Origin: Streptomyces sp. ICC1
GTDB lineage: Bacteria > Actinomycetota > Actinomycetes > Streptomycetales > Streptomycetaceae
Assembly: GCF_003287935.1 (NCBI RefSeq)
Contig: NZ_CP030287.1
Span: 8,744,058 to 8,808,057 of the forward strand
Reading direction: 5' to 3'
Length of the DNA: 64,000 bases
The notes under the pieces are model-generated. The model did not search any database, was not told where the DNA came from, and saw only the letters and a program-made list of their open reading frames with translations. The translations under genes and the position numbers were made by a program. Below, one piece after another: positions 17,842 to 26,154 of this stretch (the first letter of the stretch is position 1; each line of letters opens with the position of its first letter).

Positions 17842-18345
17842 TTATGACCGGCGGAAGAGCGCCATCAGCCGGGCGAGCAGTCCGGGGGGTTCCACGGCGA
17901 CCGGTCCGGGGGCGTCGTGCAGGGGGGCGGCCTTGCGGGGCTTGGGCGCCCGCGCGGTGTATCCGGCCGGCACCGGTCCGGCGATCCCGGGGGCCGCGCG
18001 GTGGTGGTAGAGCTGGTCGAGCATGCCCACGACCGACTTGACCTGGCCCTCGCGCATGATCCGCACCACGTGGCCGCCGCAGTTCATGCAGGTCGGGTTG
18101 GACAGGGGTGAGGGGACCCGCTCGCCGTCCGCCGTGTAGATGATGAAGGGGTGGCCCTGGCCGTCGGCGTGGTGCTCTATCTCGTACCCCTGCTCCCAGC
18201 CGTATCCGCACTTCATGCAGGCGAAGGAGTACGCCTCGTGCACGGTCGGCACGGTCGGCCCGGCGGGGGCCGGGGTGGCGGGGGCGGCGACGACGGGTCC
18301 TGCGGCCGGTGCTGCGACCGGACGGGGTTCAGCGATCTCACTCAT
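17842..18345 (-). CDS. Hypothetical zinc-ribbon protein (167 aa)
   Basis: An Ala/Pro-rich N-terminus (1-35) is followed by a compact domain with two Cys pairs, 'CMKCGYGW' and 'CMNCGGH' (about 43-86), which could bind one zinc. The C-terminus is a basic Pro-rich tail. No enzyme motif. It sits between tatD and rsmI on the same strand, 10 bp from the tatD start. I do not know a characterised homologue. Confidence 0.7.
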   Translation of the reverse strand: MSEIAEPRPVAAPAAGPVVAAPATPAPAGPTVPTVHEAYSFACMKCGYGWEQGYEIEHHADGQGHPFIIYTADGERVPSPLSNPTCMNCGGHVVRIMREGQVKSVVGMLDQLYHHRAAPGIAGPVPAGYTARAPKPRKAAPLHDAPGPVAVEPPGLLARLMALFRRS

Positions 18346-18429
18346 GCCAGCTCCTCTTGTTCCACTGGTGCCATTGCCAGTGGACGCCTCTTCGGGCGGG
18401 AGCGCATCAGGCCCTGTCTAGTGTTGGAC

Positions 18430-18452
18430 GGACTTTGGGCGAGTCATGCCCA
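18430..18452. terminator. Small hairpin between rsmI and the zinc-ribbon gene
   Basis: CTTTGGGC and GCCCAAAG form an 8-bp perfect stem with a 7-nt loop in the 139-bp gap after the rsmI stop codon. Confidence 0.5.
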
Positions 18453-18484
18453 AAGCGCCCGGTGCGCGGTCTGAGCTTTGCCTT

Positions 18485-19423
18485 TCAGGTTAGCTCTTTA
18501 CCGACTCGCGGCACCTTTTGTGCCGCATTCTTTGCCGCGACGACCGCGTCGAAGACCTCGCGCTTGGGTACCCCGACCTCCAGCGCGACCGCGGCGATGG
18601 CCTCCTTGCGCCGCTCCCCCGCCTCCTCGCGCACCCGTACCCGGTTGACGAGCTCCTCGGCGTCCACGTCTCCGGGGGTCGCCGCCGGGGCTCCCTCGAC
18701 GACCACGGTGATCTCGCCGCGCACGCCCTCGGCGGCCCAGGCGGCCAGCTCGCCGAGCCCGCCGCGCTTGATCTCCTCGTAGGTCTTGGTCAGCTCGCGG
18801 CAGACGGCGGCACGGCGGTCCGCGCCGAAGACCTCGGCCATCGCGGCCAGGGTGTCGTCGAGCCGGTGCGGGGCCTCGAAGTAGACGAGGGTGCGGCGCT
18901 CGCCCTCGACCTCGCGGAGCTTGCCGAGGCGCTCGCCGGCCTTGCGCGGCAGGAAGCCCTCGAAGCAGAAGCGGTCGACGGGCAGCCCGGAGAGGGCGAG
19001 CGCGGTCAGCACGGCGGAGGGCCCGGGCACGGCCGTGACCTTGATGTCCTTCTCCACGGCGGCGGCGACCAGCCGGTATCCGGGGTCGGAGACCGAGGGC
19101 ATGCCGGCGTCGGTCACCAGCAGGACGCGCTTGCCGGCCGCCAGGGCCTCGACCAGCTCGGGGGTGCGCGCGGACTCGTTGCCCTCGAAGTACGACAGGA
19201 CGCGCCCGGTGGTGTGGACGCCGAGCCCCTGGGTCAGCCGGCGCAGCCGCCGGGTGTCCTCGGCGGCGATCACGTCGGCCCGTTCCAGCTCGGACGCGAG
19301 GCGCGGCGGGGCGTCCGAGAGGTCGCCGATGGGCGTCCCGGCGAGGACGAGGACGCCTGCCGCATGTGCGTCGGAGGCGGCCGGGGAGGGGGCTTCGGCG
19401 GAGCGGGGCTGGTCAGTGGTCAC
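18485..19423 (-). CDS. rsmI: 16S rRNA (cytidine-1402-2'-O)-methyltransferase RsmI
   Basis: 312 residues. Tetrapyrrole-methylase fold with '[12 protein letters not shown]' at the N-terminus, 'DTRRLRRL', '[12 protein letters not shown]' and '[11 protein letters not shown]', all diagnostic of RsmI. It methylates the ribose of C1402 in the ribosomal P-site region. The C-terminal 60 residues carry the usual small helical RsmI domain. ATG/GTG region at 19423; upstream is the start of another gene on the opposite strand, in line with the usual rsmI/pmt divergent pair of streptomycetes. Confidence 0.93.
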   Translation of the reverse strand: MTTDQPRSAEAPSPAASDAHAAGVLVLAGTPIGDLSDAPPRLASELERADVIAAEDTRRLRRLTQGLGVHTTGRVLSYFEGNESARTPELVEALAAGKRVLLVTDAGMPSVSDPGYRLVAAAVEKDIKVTAVPGPSAVLTALALSGLPVDRFCFEGFLPRKAGERLGKLREVEGERRTLVYFEAPHRLDDTLAAMAEVFGADRRAAVCRELTKTYEEIKRGGLGELAAWAAEGVRGEITVVVEGAPAATPGDVDAEELVNRVRVREEAGERRKEAIAAVALEVGVPKREVFDAVVAAKNAAQKVPRVGKELT

Positions 19424-19511
19424 CGCCCCATCCTCTCAGCCGTCCCACCCGGCACGCCCCAACGCTCCCGTCCCCCTGGGTTTGGCACAGCCTCGTTCCC
19501 TACGATGTGCC

Positions 19512-19544
19512 GGTGACCAGTACCGCGACGCCGCCGCCCGCCGA
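19512..19544 (+). CDS. Start of a gene divergent from rsmI, cut after about 10 codons
   Basis: GTG at 19512 reads 'VTSTATPPP' and then runs into a sigma-factor fragment. Position and first residues would suit a protein O-mannosyltransferase (pmt), which is normally divergent from rsmI in this genus, but too little is left to say. Confidence 0.25.
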
Positions 19545-19695
19545 CCCGGCGGAGGTGGCGCTGGACAAGGAGTCCGTACGCCTCGCCTTCGTCGCGGCGC
19601 TCCAGCACCTGCCGGCCAAACAGCGCGCGGTGCTGATCCTGCGCGAGGTGCTGGCCTGGAAGGCGGACGAGGTCGCGACGCTGCTGGACACCGGC
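19545..19695 (+). pseudogene. ECF sigma factor fragment (region 4 start)
   Basis: About 50 codons: '[20 protein letters not shown]' then '[20 protein letters not shown]' then '[10 protein letters not shown]'. This is the N-terminal half of sigma-70 region 4 of a large SigG/SigJ-like ECF factor, lacking region 2 and the recognition helix end. It is fused in frame to unrelated sequence on both sides. A read-sized insert like the one at 7186-7325. Confidence 0.75.
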
Positions 19696-20742
19696 GGGGG
19701 CGGGGGCGTCGACTTCGGCTCCGGCTCCGGCTCCGGCTCTGGTGGGGCCGCGCTGATCCTCTACACCTCCGGGACCACCGGGCCGCCCAAGGGCGTCGTC
19801 CTCACCGCCGAGGCCGTCGCCGCCGACCTCGACGCCCTCGCCGAGGCCTGGCAGTGGAGCGCCGAGGACACCCTCGTACACGGGCTGCCGCTGTTCCACG
19901 TGCACGGGCTCGTCCTCGGGGTGCTCGGCGCCCTGCGCACCGGCAGCCGCCTGGTGCACACCGGCCGGCCCACTCCCGAGGCGTACGCGGGGGCCGGAGG
20001 GAGCCTGTACTTCGGGGTGCCGACCGTGTGGTCCCGTATCGCGGGCGCACCGCAGGCCGCCGCCGCGCTGGGCGGGGCGCGGCTGCTGGTGTCCGGCAGC
20101 GCCGCCCTGCCCGCGCCCGTCTTCCGGGACCTGGAGCGGCTGACCGGGCTGCGGCCCGTGGAGCGGTACGGGATGACCGAGACGCTGATCACCGTCAGCG
20201 GGCGCGCGGGGGCTGACGTGCGGCCCGGTACGGTCGGCACCCCGTTGCCCGGCATCCGTACGCGCATCGTGGCGGAGGCGGGCGCGGAGATCGGCGAACT
20301 CCAGCTCACCGGGCCGACGCTGTTCTCCGGGTACCTGGGCCGGCCCGAGGCGACGGCCGCCGCGTACACGCAGGACGGGTGGTTCCGCACCGGAGACATC
20401 GCGGCCGTCGACGCCGACGGCGTCCACCGGATCGTGGGCCGGGCCTCCATCGACATGATCAAGTCGGGGGGCTACCGGATCGGCGCGGGCGAGATCGAGA
20501 ACGCGCTGCTGGACCACCCGCGCGTGAGCGAGGCGGCCGTGGTCGGGCTGCCGGACGTGGATCTGGGGCAGCGGATCGTGGCCTTCGTGGTGGCCGAGGG
20601 GGTCACGGGGGCCGAGCTCACCGACTTCGTCGCCGCGAACCTGTCGGTGCACAAGCGGCCGCGCGAGGTGCGGTTCGTGGCGGAGATCCCGCGCAACGCG
20701 ATGGGCAAGCCGCAGAAGAAGCTGTTGCTGACGGACGGTTGA
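19696..20742 (+). CDS. matB: Malonyl-CoA synthetase-like AMP-forming ligase, N-terminus lost
   Basis: About 335 residues of an ANL-superfamily ligase. The P-loop '[17 protein letters not shown]', 'ERYGMTETL', 'GWFRTGDIA' and '[17 protein letters not shown]' are present, and the C-terminal lysine segment '[14 protein letters not shown]' is intact. The sequence matches the style of Streptomyces MatB, which makes malonyl-CoA from malonate. Roughly the first 120 residues are missing; the joint lies in a Gly/Ser low-complexity stretch (19690-19740). The upstream sigma-factor residues are not part of this enzyme. Confidence 0.8.
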   Translation, partial: GGGGVDFGSGSGSGSGGAALILYTSGTTGPPKGVVLTAEAVAADLDALAEAWQWSAEDTLVHGLPLFHVHGLVLGVLGALRTGSRLVHTGRPTPEAYAGAGGSLYFGVPTVWSRIAGAPQAAAALGGARLLVSGSAALPAPVFRDLERLTGLRPVERYGMTETLITVSGRAGADVRPGTVGTPLPGIRTRIVAEAGAEIGELQLTGPTLFSGYLGRPEATAAAYTQDGWFRTGDIAAVDADGVHRIVGRASIDMIKSGGYRIGAGEIENALLDHPRVSEAAVVGLPDVDLGQRIVAFVVAEGVTGAELTDFVAANLSVHKRPREVRFVAEIPRNAMGKPQKKLLLTDG

Positions 20743-20797
20743 CCGCTGCGGAATTTACTCACGGCGGCATTCCGTCCGTGAGAGGTAGCTTGCGCGC

Positions 20798-21694
20798 ATG
20801 GACATCACGGCTGAGGAGAACAGAACCGATCGGCGTGCCTTGGTCGCGGCCGGGGTGACCGTCTTGTTGTGGGCCTCCGCGTTCGTCTCCATCCGGTCCG
20901 CGGCCGCCCACTTCGGGCCTGGGGCGCTCGCGTTCGGGCGGTTGCTCACGGCTTCGGTCGCGCTCGGGCTGGTCCTGCTCGTCAAGCGGGTCCCGCCGCC
21001 GCCGAAGCAGGCGTGGCCCGGGATCCTGGGGTCCGGGGTGCTGTGGTTCGGGCTGTACATGGTGACGCTCAACTGGGGCGAGCAGCTCGTGGACGCCGGC
21101 ACCGCGGCCATGGTCGTCAACATCGGCCCGATCGTGATCGCCCTGCTCAGCGGCTGGCTGCTGAAGGAGGGGTTCCCGTCGATGCTGCTGGCGGGGATGG
21201 CCGTGTCCTTCGCCGGGGCCGTGGTCGTCGGGCTGTCCACCTCCCACGGCGGATCCGCCTCGCTGGGCGGGGTCCTGCTCTGCCTGGTCGCCGCGCTGAC
21301 GTACGGAGCCGGGGTGGTCTTGCAGAAGCCGGCGCTGCAGTACGCGAGTCCGCTCCAGGTGACCACGTACGGCTGCTTCATCGGGACGGCCGTCACGCTG
21401 CCGTTCGCCTGGCAGCTCGTCGACCAGCTTCCGCGGGCGCCGATGTCCGCCGTGCTCAACATGCTCTACCTGGGGCTCTTCCCGACCGCGCTGGCCTTCA
21501 CGACCTGGTCGTTCGCCCTGTCGCGGACCACCGCCGGGAAGATGGGAGCGACGACCTACGCGGTGCCGGCCGTGGTCGTGCTCATCGCGTGGATCGCCCT
21601 CGACGAGATCCCGGCCGGGCTGACCCTGCTCGGCGGTGCGATCTGCCTGGCCGGTGTCGCCGTCTCCCGCATGCGGCGCCGCGGGGTCAGGTGA
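20798..21694 (+). CDS. EamA/DMT-family transporter
   Basis: 298 residues with ten hydrophobic segments in two EamA repeats (about 14-140 and 155-290). ATG at 20798 follows GAGAGGTAGCTTGCGC. Probable exporter of amino acids or small metabolites. The stop region overlaps the end of the convergent GNAT gene by 8 bp. Confidence 0.88.
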   Translation: MDITAEENRTDRRALVAAGVTVLLWASAFVSIRSAAAHFGPGALAFGRLLTASVALGLVLLVKRVPPPPKQAWPGILGSGVLWFGLYMVTLNWGEQLVDAGTAAMVVNIGPIVIALLSGWLLKEGFPSMLLAGMAVSFAGAVVVGLSTSHGGSASLGGVLLCLVAALTYGAGVVLQKPALQYASPLQVTTYGCFIGTAVTLPFAWQLVDQLPRAPMSAVLNMLYLGLFPTALAFTTWSFALSRTTAGKMGATTYAVPAVVVLIAWIALDEIPAGLTLLGGAICLAGVAVSRMRRRGVR

Positions 21695-22151
21695 GGCGCA
21701 GGTCGACGTAGGGCACCGTGTCGCCGGGCAGGACGTAGCGGTCGAACTCGACGAAGCCGAGGGATCGGGCGAAGCGCAGCCCCTCCGGGTTGGACGCGAG
21801 CACGACCGTCTCGATGACCTGGGCCCCGAGCTCCCGGGCGTGCGCGAGCCCGTACGCGTACAGCTCGCCGCCCAGTCCCCGGCCGCGGTGCTCGGGCAGG
21901 ACCCGGGCGATCACGGTGGCGGTCGCGGTGGTGGCGGGCGGGGAGTCCGCCGCCGGTGGCCGGACCGTCGTGCAGCCGACGAGGGTGTCGCCGAGGTAGG
22001 CCACGTGCAGGGAGTTCCGGCCGGAGCGCTCCCGTACGTCGGCGAGCGACAGTTCGTGGGTCGGGATGATCAGGTTGTGGACGTACCGCCAGTCGGCCGC
22101 CACCACTCCGGCGGAGTCGCCGTGCACGCGCTCCATACGAAGATCAGTCAC
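21687..22151 (-). CDS. GNAT-family N-acetyltransferase
   Basis: 154 residues. The acetyl-CoA pyrophosphate loop is 'RVLPEHRGRGLGGEL' (about 84-98), followed by 'ASNPEGLRFARSLGF', a typical GNAT C-terminal half. Substrate unknown. Convergent with the EamA gene. Confidence 0.88.
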   Translation of the reverse strand: MTDLRMERVHGDSAGVVAADWRYVHNLIIPTHELSLADVRERSGRNSLHVAYLGDTLVGCTTVRPPAADSPPATTATATVIARVLPEHRGRGLGGELYAYGLAHARELGAQVIETVVLASNPEGLRFARSLGFVEFDRYVLPGDTVPYVDLRLT

Positions 22152-22197
22152 GCGGCCCAGGAAACCCCGCGCCGGCGGGCTCCGTCAACCGGCTTGT

Positions 22198-22226
22198 CCG
22201 GTGAACCTTCCCGGTCACAGCACTAG
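22198..22226 (-). repeat. 29-bp dispersed repeat, copy 1
   Basis: The minus-strand sequence CTAGTGCTGTGACCGG-G-AAGGTTCACCGG recurs at 63567-63595 on the plus strand with 28 of 29 matches. It contains the stop codon of the endonuclease fragment. Possible IS-end or other mobile remnant. Confidence 0.7.
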
Positions 22227-22750
22227 CTAGCGCTGTGGCCGAACCGTATGACAGCGGAGACGGGCAGATGATCGCTGTGCGTGGCGGGGAGCGTACGGAT
22301 GCGGGTGACGGTCCCGGCGCGGGCCAGGATCTGGTCGATCCGGGCCAGGGGGAAGGTCGCGGGCCAGCTGAACGCGAACCCGCCGGAGGAGGGGGCGTTC
22401 ATCCGCGCCGCGAGGATCGGGGCGAGACCGCGGTCGTCGGTGGTGCTGTTGAGGTCACCGAGCAGGACGACGCGGTCCGCGGGCTCCGCGGCGAGCACGG
22501 CGCCGAGGAGGCGCGCGCTCTCGTCGCGGCGGGCGGAGCCGAAGCCGGTCACGCCCAGGCGGAGGGAGGGGAGATGGACGACGTAGACGGCGACGGGGCC
22601 GTGCGGGGTGGCGGCGGTCGCGCGCAGGGCACGGTTCCAGTCCGCGCCGAGGCCGGCCGGGCGGATGTCGACCGGGCGGACGTCCGTGAGCGGGTACTTC
22701 GACCAGAGGCCGACCGTGCCGTGGGTGGCGTGGTGGGGGTAGTCGGGGGC
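22223..22750 (-). CDS. Endonuclease/exonuclease/phosphatase-family protein, C-terminal part
   Basis: About 175 residues: 'VVLLGDLNSTTDD' (metal and catalytic Asp-Asn), 'WPATFPLARIDQIL' and 'THSDHLPVSAVI' (catalytic Asp-His) are the C-terminal hallmarks of this DNase I-like fold. The upstream half is replaced at about 22750 by a TniB gene on the same strand in another frame. Often membrane-anchored in actinobacteria, but the N-terminus is missing. The stop codon lies inside the dispersed repeat. Confidence 0.85.
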   Translation of the reverse strand, partial: APDYPHHATHGTVGLWSKYPLTDVRPVDIRPAGLGADWNRALRATAATPHGPVAVYVVHLPSLRLGVTGFGSARRDESARLLGAVLAAEPADRVVLLGDLNSTTDDRGLAPILAARMNAPSSGGFAFSWPATFPLARIDQILARAGTVTRIRTLPATHSDHLPVSAVIRFGHSAS

Positions 22751-23538
22751 GAGAGCCGGTCCTCCTGGCCGACCCGGGTCCAGTCCCCGGCCAGAGCGCG
22801 GGCCTGGTGCAGGAGGTGACTGGCGCCGGTGCCGCAGAAGAGGAGCGAGATGCCCAGCTTGTTGCGCAGGTAGTCGAAGTGGGGCAGCACGGTCGCCAGC
22901 TGCTGCACGGTGGCGCGGTCGATGTCGTCGATGAGCAGCAGGCGGGTCTGGGCGCTCTCCAGGACATAGTTGACCGGCAGGGTCAGGTCGGGGTGCCGGC
23001 GCATCTCTAGGACTTCAGCCAGGCTTTTCGGCTCAGGATTCAAGCCCAGGTAGGAGGCGATCTCCCAGACCCAGTTCACCTTCGGTTCCGGGTCCACGGG
23101 GGTGGTGATATGGACCACCGGGATCGTGTTCTGCTGCCGGCCACCCGTGCCGGCTTCGATCTCCTGCTGGGCTGCGCGCCCCACCGCCCGCAGCAGGCAG
23201 GTCTTTCCGGTACCGGCCGGCCCGTCGATGACATGGTCCATCAGGCCCGCCCGGCGCCCGCTGTTGAGATGGACGGCCTGAACGACCGTCTCCTGCAGGT
23301 GGGACATGGCGTCGGTGGGCACCATCCGCAGGTGCCGGTGGTAGGCGATGGCCCGCTCGTCCGTGCGCCTCTCCGGGCCCGGGCCGCCGTCCGTCCGCGC
23401 GGGCGGTGCCACTTCCTCGTCGACGAAATGGTTCCAGCCGGTGACCTGGAACAGCGGCAGAGGCCGCATCGGAGTGTCCTTGAGCTGCTGGCGCAGGCGC
23501 GCCTCGCGCTTGTCGCGCAATTCCACGGAGGCCTTCAT
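22751..23538 (-). CDS. tniB: TniB-family AAA+ transposition ATPase, C-terminus lost
   Basis: About 262 residues from ATG 23538 ('MKASVELRDKREARL'). Walker A 'DGPAGTGKT' is at residues 105-113 and Walker B 'RLLLIDDID' at 199-207, with sensor 'LLFCGTGAS' after it. TniB/TnsC proteins bind ATP on target DNA and activate the TniA/TnsB transposase. The protein is cut at about 22750 after 'WTRVGQEDRLS', losing perhaps 60-80 residues and any TniQ gene that would follow. Lies 171 bp downstream of tniA on the same strand. Confidence 0.85.
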
Positions 23539-23709
23539 CGTGATCCCTGTTCGTCGGCGGGTACTGCGTCCCTCCTGTGAGGAGGCCGGTTCGGGCGTGG
23601 AGAGCGTGCCCGCTTGGCGGGCCACGGGGCGGCCCGTCGCGTTTGAGGGGCGGGCGACGGTGGCGAGCGGCCGCGGCCTGTGCGGTTCATGGCCGATGCT
23701 CCGGGCTGC
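23539..23709. other. Spacer between tniA and tniB
   Basis: 171 bp without a convincing ORF. No ribosome binding site other than a weak AGGGATC before the tniB ATG is seen. Confidence 0.4.
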
Positions 23710-25788
23710 CTACGCCTCCCACGCGTCGATGACGTCCTCGTCGCTGCCGCTGTCCGTACCAGCGCCGAGGTCGTCGAGGAGCTCGGCCTCGACGGCCTCG
23801 TACTCCTCGGCCGGCGTCAGGCCGACGTCGGCGTGGGGCGGGCCGCCGGCCTCGCAGCCGGAGGGGACGAAGAGGGCCGTGAGCGGGTGCGGAGCCTGCG
23901 TGCCCTCTCGCTTCCTGGCCCCAGGCCCGGCCGTGTCTGGGGTCCTGTCCGCAGGCGGGGGAGCCAGAGGGGAGATGGGCAGTCCCGGGCGGGGCCGCAG
24001 GGTCGAAAGGTCGTACTCCTCCAGACCTGCGTAGGGGTCCGGGGCCAGCTGCTCAGTTTCCAACTCGACACCTCGGAAAGACGGTTCGGCTCCGGTGCGC
24101 TTCGAGGGAGGCCTGCTACTGCGGCGGCGGCGTTCGCGCTGCGCCAGGGCCAGGGCGATCGCCTCCTCGTCCCGCTCGCTGCCGCCTGCCGCGCGGTGCT
24201 GCTCGGCGTGCTCCTGCCACATGTCCGCGCTCCACGGGTCGTGGAGCAGGTGGCGCAGCCGGAAATCGCACGTGACCCAGTTCCCCGCCGTGTGGTCATG
24301 CAGCCATACCCGCTCGGGCCGGTAGGGGTTGAAGCGGCATTCCCAACGGTCCCCGCGGCCGGGCAGTTTCGAGCCGCCACGCAGGAAGACCTCGCGGTAG
24401 TGTCCGGCGTCCTGTGCGACGGGCTGATAGGTCCTGTAGTTGATCATGAACCCGCTCTTGCCGGGAATGACCCAGCGGGGCAGCAGGAAAAAGCGGTTCT
24501 GGGCGGCGGTGAGCGGCACCGGCCGGTACCCGCTACGGGCCACCTGGACGGCATACATGTCGTTGGGAGACAGCACGACCCCGGGCCGCAGCGGGTCTCG
24601 CAGCCCCGCATCGGGAGTCTGCTGATAGTCCAGCGCCACCCATTCCTGGGCCATCTGCTGGAGCTCGGCGATCGTGAACAGCGGCATGCGCTCGATACCG
24701 TGGCCGCGCTTCTTATGGCTGCGGCCCTGCCAGCCATGCTGCACGTACTGGCTGAAGCGATGCGCGAGGGTGGTGAAGAAGTGCTCGACGAGCGGCTTGT
24801 CGGCCGGGGTCTTCTTGCGTGCCGGGCGCCGCGCGATGCGCATCCGGTCGCAGACTGACGTGAAGTGCTCACTCACATAGGGGCTGCCCTGGTCGTAGAC
24901 GATCAGCTCAGGACGGATGACCGGGCGGGCGGCCGTGGCCTCGCTGAACCGCTCGTCCGCCGCCCGCAGCGCCCCGAACGGCAGGCTGGAGGCGGCGGCC
25001 GCACTCAGAGGGTCCCAGCCGGGCATCACCGGCCAGGGCGCGAAGGCCTGCGCCAGCATCAAGGTCAAGTCGATCGCCCGCATCGCCCGGCCGACCTGCC
25101 CGCTCGCCGCGTCCCCCGTACGGCTGGGAGTGATCATCAGTGCGCACACGCTGTGGCTGGCCACATCGATGAGCGCGGTCATCTCCGCGGCGGTGGGCCG
25201 CCCGTCGTCGCCGCAGGCGAGGATCCGCAGCGGCGTGGTGTCGACCTGGGTGACCTGCCCCGGCCTCAGCACGGCCCCGCGCCCACCGTGGGGGAGGGGC
25301 GGGGTGCAGGCCAGTGCGGCCCGGGCCCGTGTCGGCCGGCCCAGGGCATCAGCCAGACCAGACTCCTTCATCCGCAGGTAGAAGGTGGAACGAGAAGGCA
25401 GCAGCATCGCCGCGACAGCCGGATCGCCGAGTTCTGCGGCGTACCGCGAACGCAGCAGGTCTTCCACTTCCTCGCGGATCAGCTCGACGGTCACATCCGA
25501 CTCGCGTGCACGCCGTGTCACCACCTCTTCCATGGCCGCCAGACACCGCGGGTCGGTGAAGCCGCCAGGCCGCTTGTCCCGCAGCCGGGGCAGCAGGACG
25601 GCCGGGTTCTCCCCAGCCGCTTTCCACATGCGCCGCTTGTCGGCGAGAGTGTGGGCGGAGCAGCGGATGCCGGCGACGGCCAGACGCGCCGACATCGCGG
25701 CGCATCGCTGGGCCAGCGTCGTCCCCAGCCCGAACCCTTCCCGCGGCTCGCTCGTACCGGGAGCCAGACCGGTGTCGATCTCCACCAT
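23710..25788 (-). CDS. tniA: TniA/TnsB-type DDE transposase
   Basis: 692 residues from ATG 25788. N-terminal winged-helix/HTH segments (about 20-150), then an rve integrase core with Asp183 ('QVDTTPL'), Asp299 ('VYDQGSPYVSEHF') and Glu335 ('KPLVEHFF') as a DD-35-E triad. A Mu-type beta-barrel follows (about 440-520, 'ERVWLHDHTAGNWVTCDF'). The C-terminal 150 residues are basic, then very acidic, and are the likely TniB contact region. All three catalytic residues are intact. The frame stays open upstream into an inverted repeat and unrelated DNA, so 50-150 native N-terminal residues may be lost. Confidence 0.88.
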   Translation of the reverse strand: MVEIDTGLAPGTSEPREGFGLGTTLAQRCAAMSARLAVAGIRCSAHTLADKRRMWKAAGENPAVLLPRLRDKRPGGFTDPRCLAAMEEVVTRRARESDVTVELIREEVEDLLRSRYAAELGDPAVAAMLLPSRSTFYLRMKESGLADALGRPTRARAALACTPPLPHGGRGAVLRPGQVTQVDTTPLRILACGDDGRPTAAEMTALIDVASHSVCALMITPSRTGDAASGQVGRAMRAIDLTLMLAQAFAPWPVMPGWDPLSAAAASSLPFGALRAADERFSEATAARPVIRPELIVYDQGSPYVSEHFTSVCDRMRIARRPARKKTPADKPLVEHFFTTLAHRFSQYVQHGWQGRSHKKRGHGIERMPLFTIAELQQMAQEWVALDYQQTPDAGLRDPLRPGVVLSPNDMYAVQVARSGYRPVPLTAAQNRFFLLPRWVIPGKSGFMINYRTYQPVAQDAGHYREVFLRGGSKLPGRGDRWECRFNPYRPERVWLHDHTAGNWVTCDFRLRHLLHDPWSADMWQEHAEQHRAAGGSERDEEAIALALAQRERRRRSSRPPSKRTGAEPSFRGVELETEQLAPDPYAGLEEYDLSTLRPRPGLPISPLAPPPADRTPDTAGPGARKREGTQAPHPLTALFVPSGCEAGGPPHADVGLTPAEEYEAVEAELLDDLGAGTDSGSDEDVIDAWEA

Positions 25789-25804
25789 GCGGGCCTGCCA
25801 CCCG

Positions 25805-25865
25805 CCGAGGGGGTGGGGGACGCCGACCCCGACCTCCTCGGAGTCGGCGTCCCCCACCCCCTCGG
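25805..25865. repeat. Perfect 22-bp inverted repeat at the tniA joint
   Basis: Arms 25805-25826 and 25844-25865 are exact reverse complements with a 17-bp loop. They sit where the minus-strand transposase ends and a plus-strand surface protein begins, which looks like a fold-back artefact more than a natural site. Confidence 0.8.
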
Positions 25866-26125
25866 CGTCCGCCTCCGAGTCGGCCTCGCCCTCGCCCTCC
25901 GCGTCGGCCTCGGCGGGGACCACGGGCGGCTCCGCCGGCGGTGACAGCGTGGGCGTCTCCACCAACGTCTCGGGCGGCTCCGCGGGCGGTTCCGGAGGCG
26001 GCCTCGCCAACACCGGCGCGGACGCCGGCACGGTGGGTCTGCTCGGCGCCGGCCTCGTCGCCACCGGCGGCGCGGCCGTCTGGTGGGCCCGCCGCCGCGG
26101 CCTGCTGACCTTCTCGGGCAACTGA
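25830..26125 (+). CDS. C-terminal part of an LPXTG-like cell-wall-anchored protein
   Basis: A Ser/Pro/Ala repeat region ('[13 protein letters not shown]') is followed by a Gly/Ser linker, sorting signal '[12 protein letters not shown]', a hydrophobic segment ('[18 protein letters not shown]') and a basic tail ('ARRRG'). This is the complete sorting signal of a sortase substrate with LANTG instead of LPXTG, close to the LAXTG signals used by class E sortases in Streptomyces. The extracellular domain is lost at the joint. The gene ends 29 bp before the sortase-like gene. Confidence 0.8.
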
Positions 26126-26154
26126 CCCGCACATCCCCCTCCGGAGAAGACACC

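Noticed and set aside
22223-23538. Nuclease-TniB operon suggesting a defence island
   Set aside because: The endonuclease and TniB halves are spliced mid-domain in different frames at about 22750; adjacency is not real.
23710-26121. 803-residue transposase with acidic Asp/Glu/Ala repeat N-terminus
   Set aside because: The acidic repeat is the antisense of the Ser/Pro repeat of the LANTG protein beyond the inverted repeat; the transposase was trimmed to the ATG at 25788.
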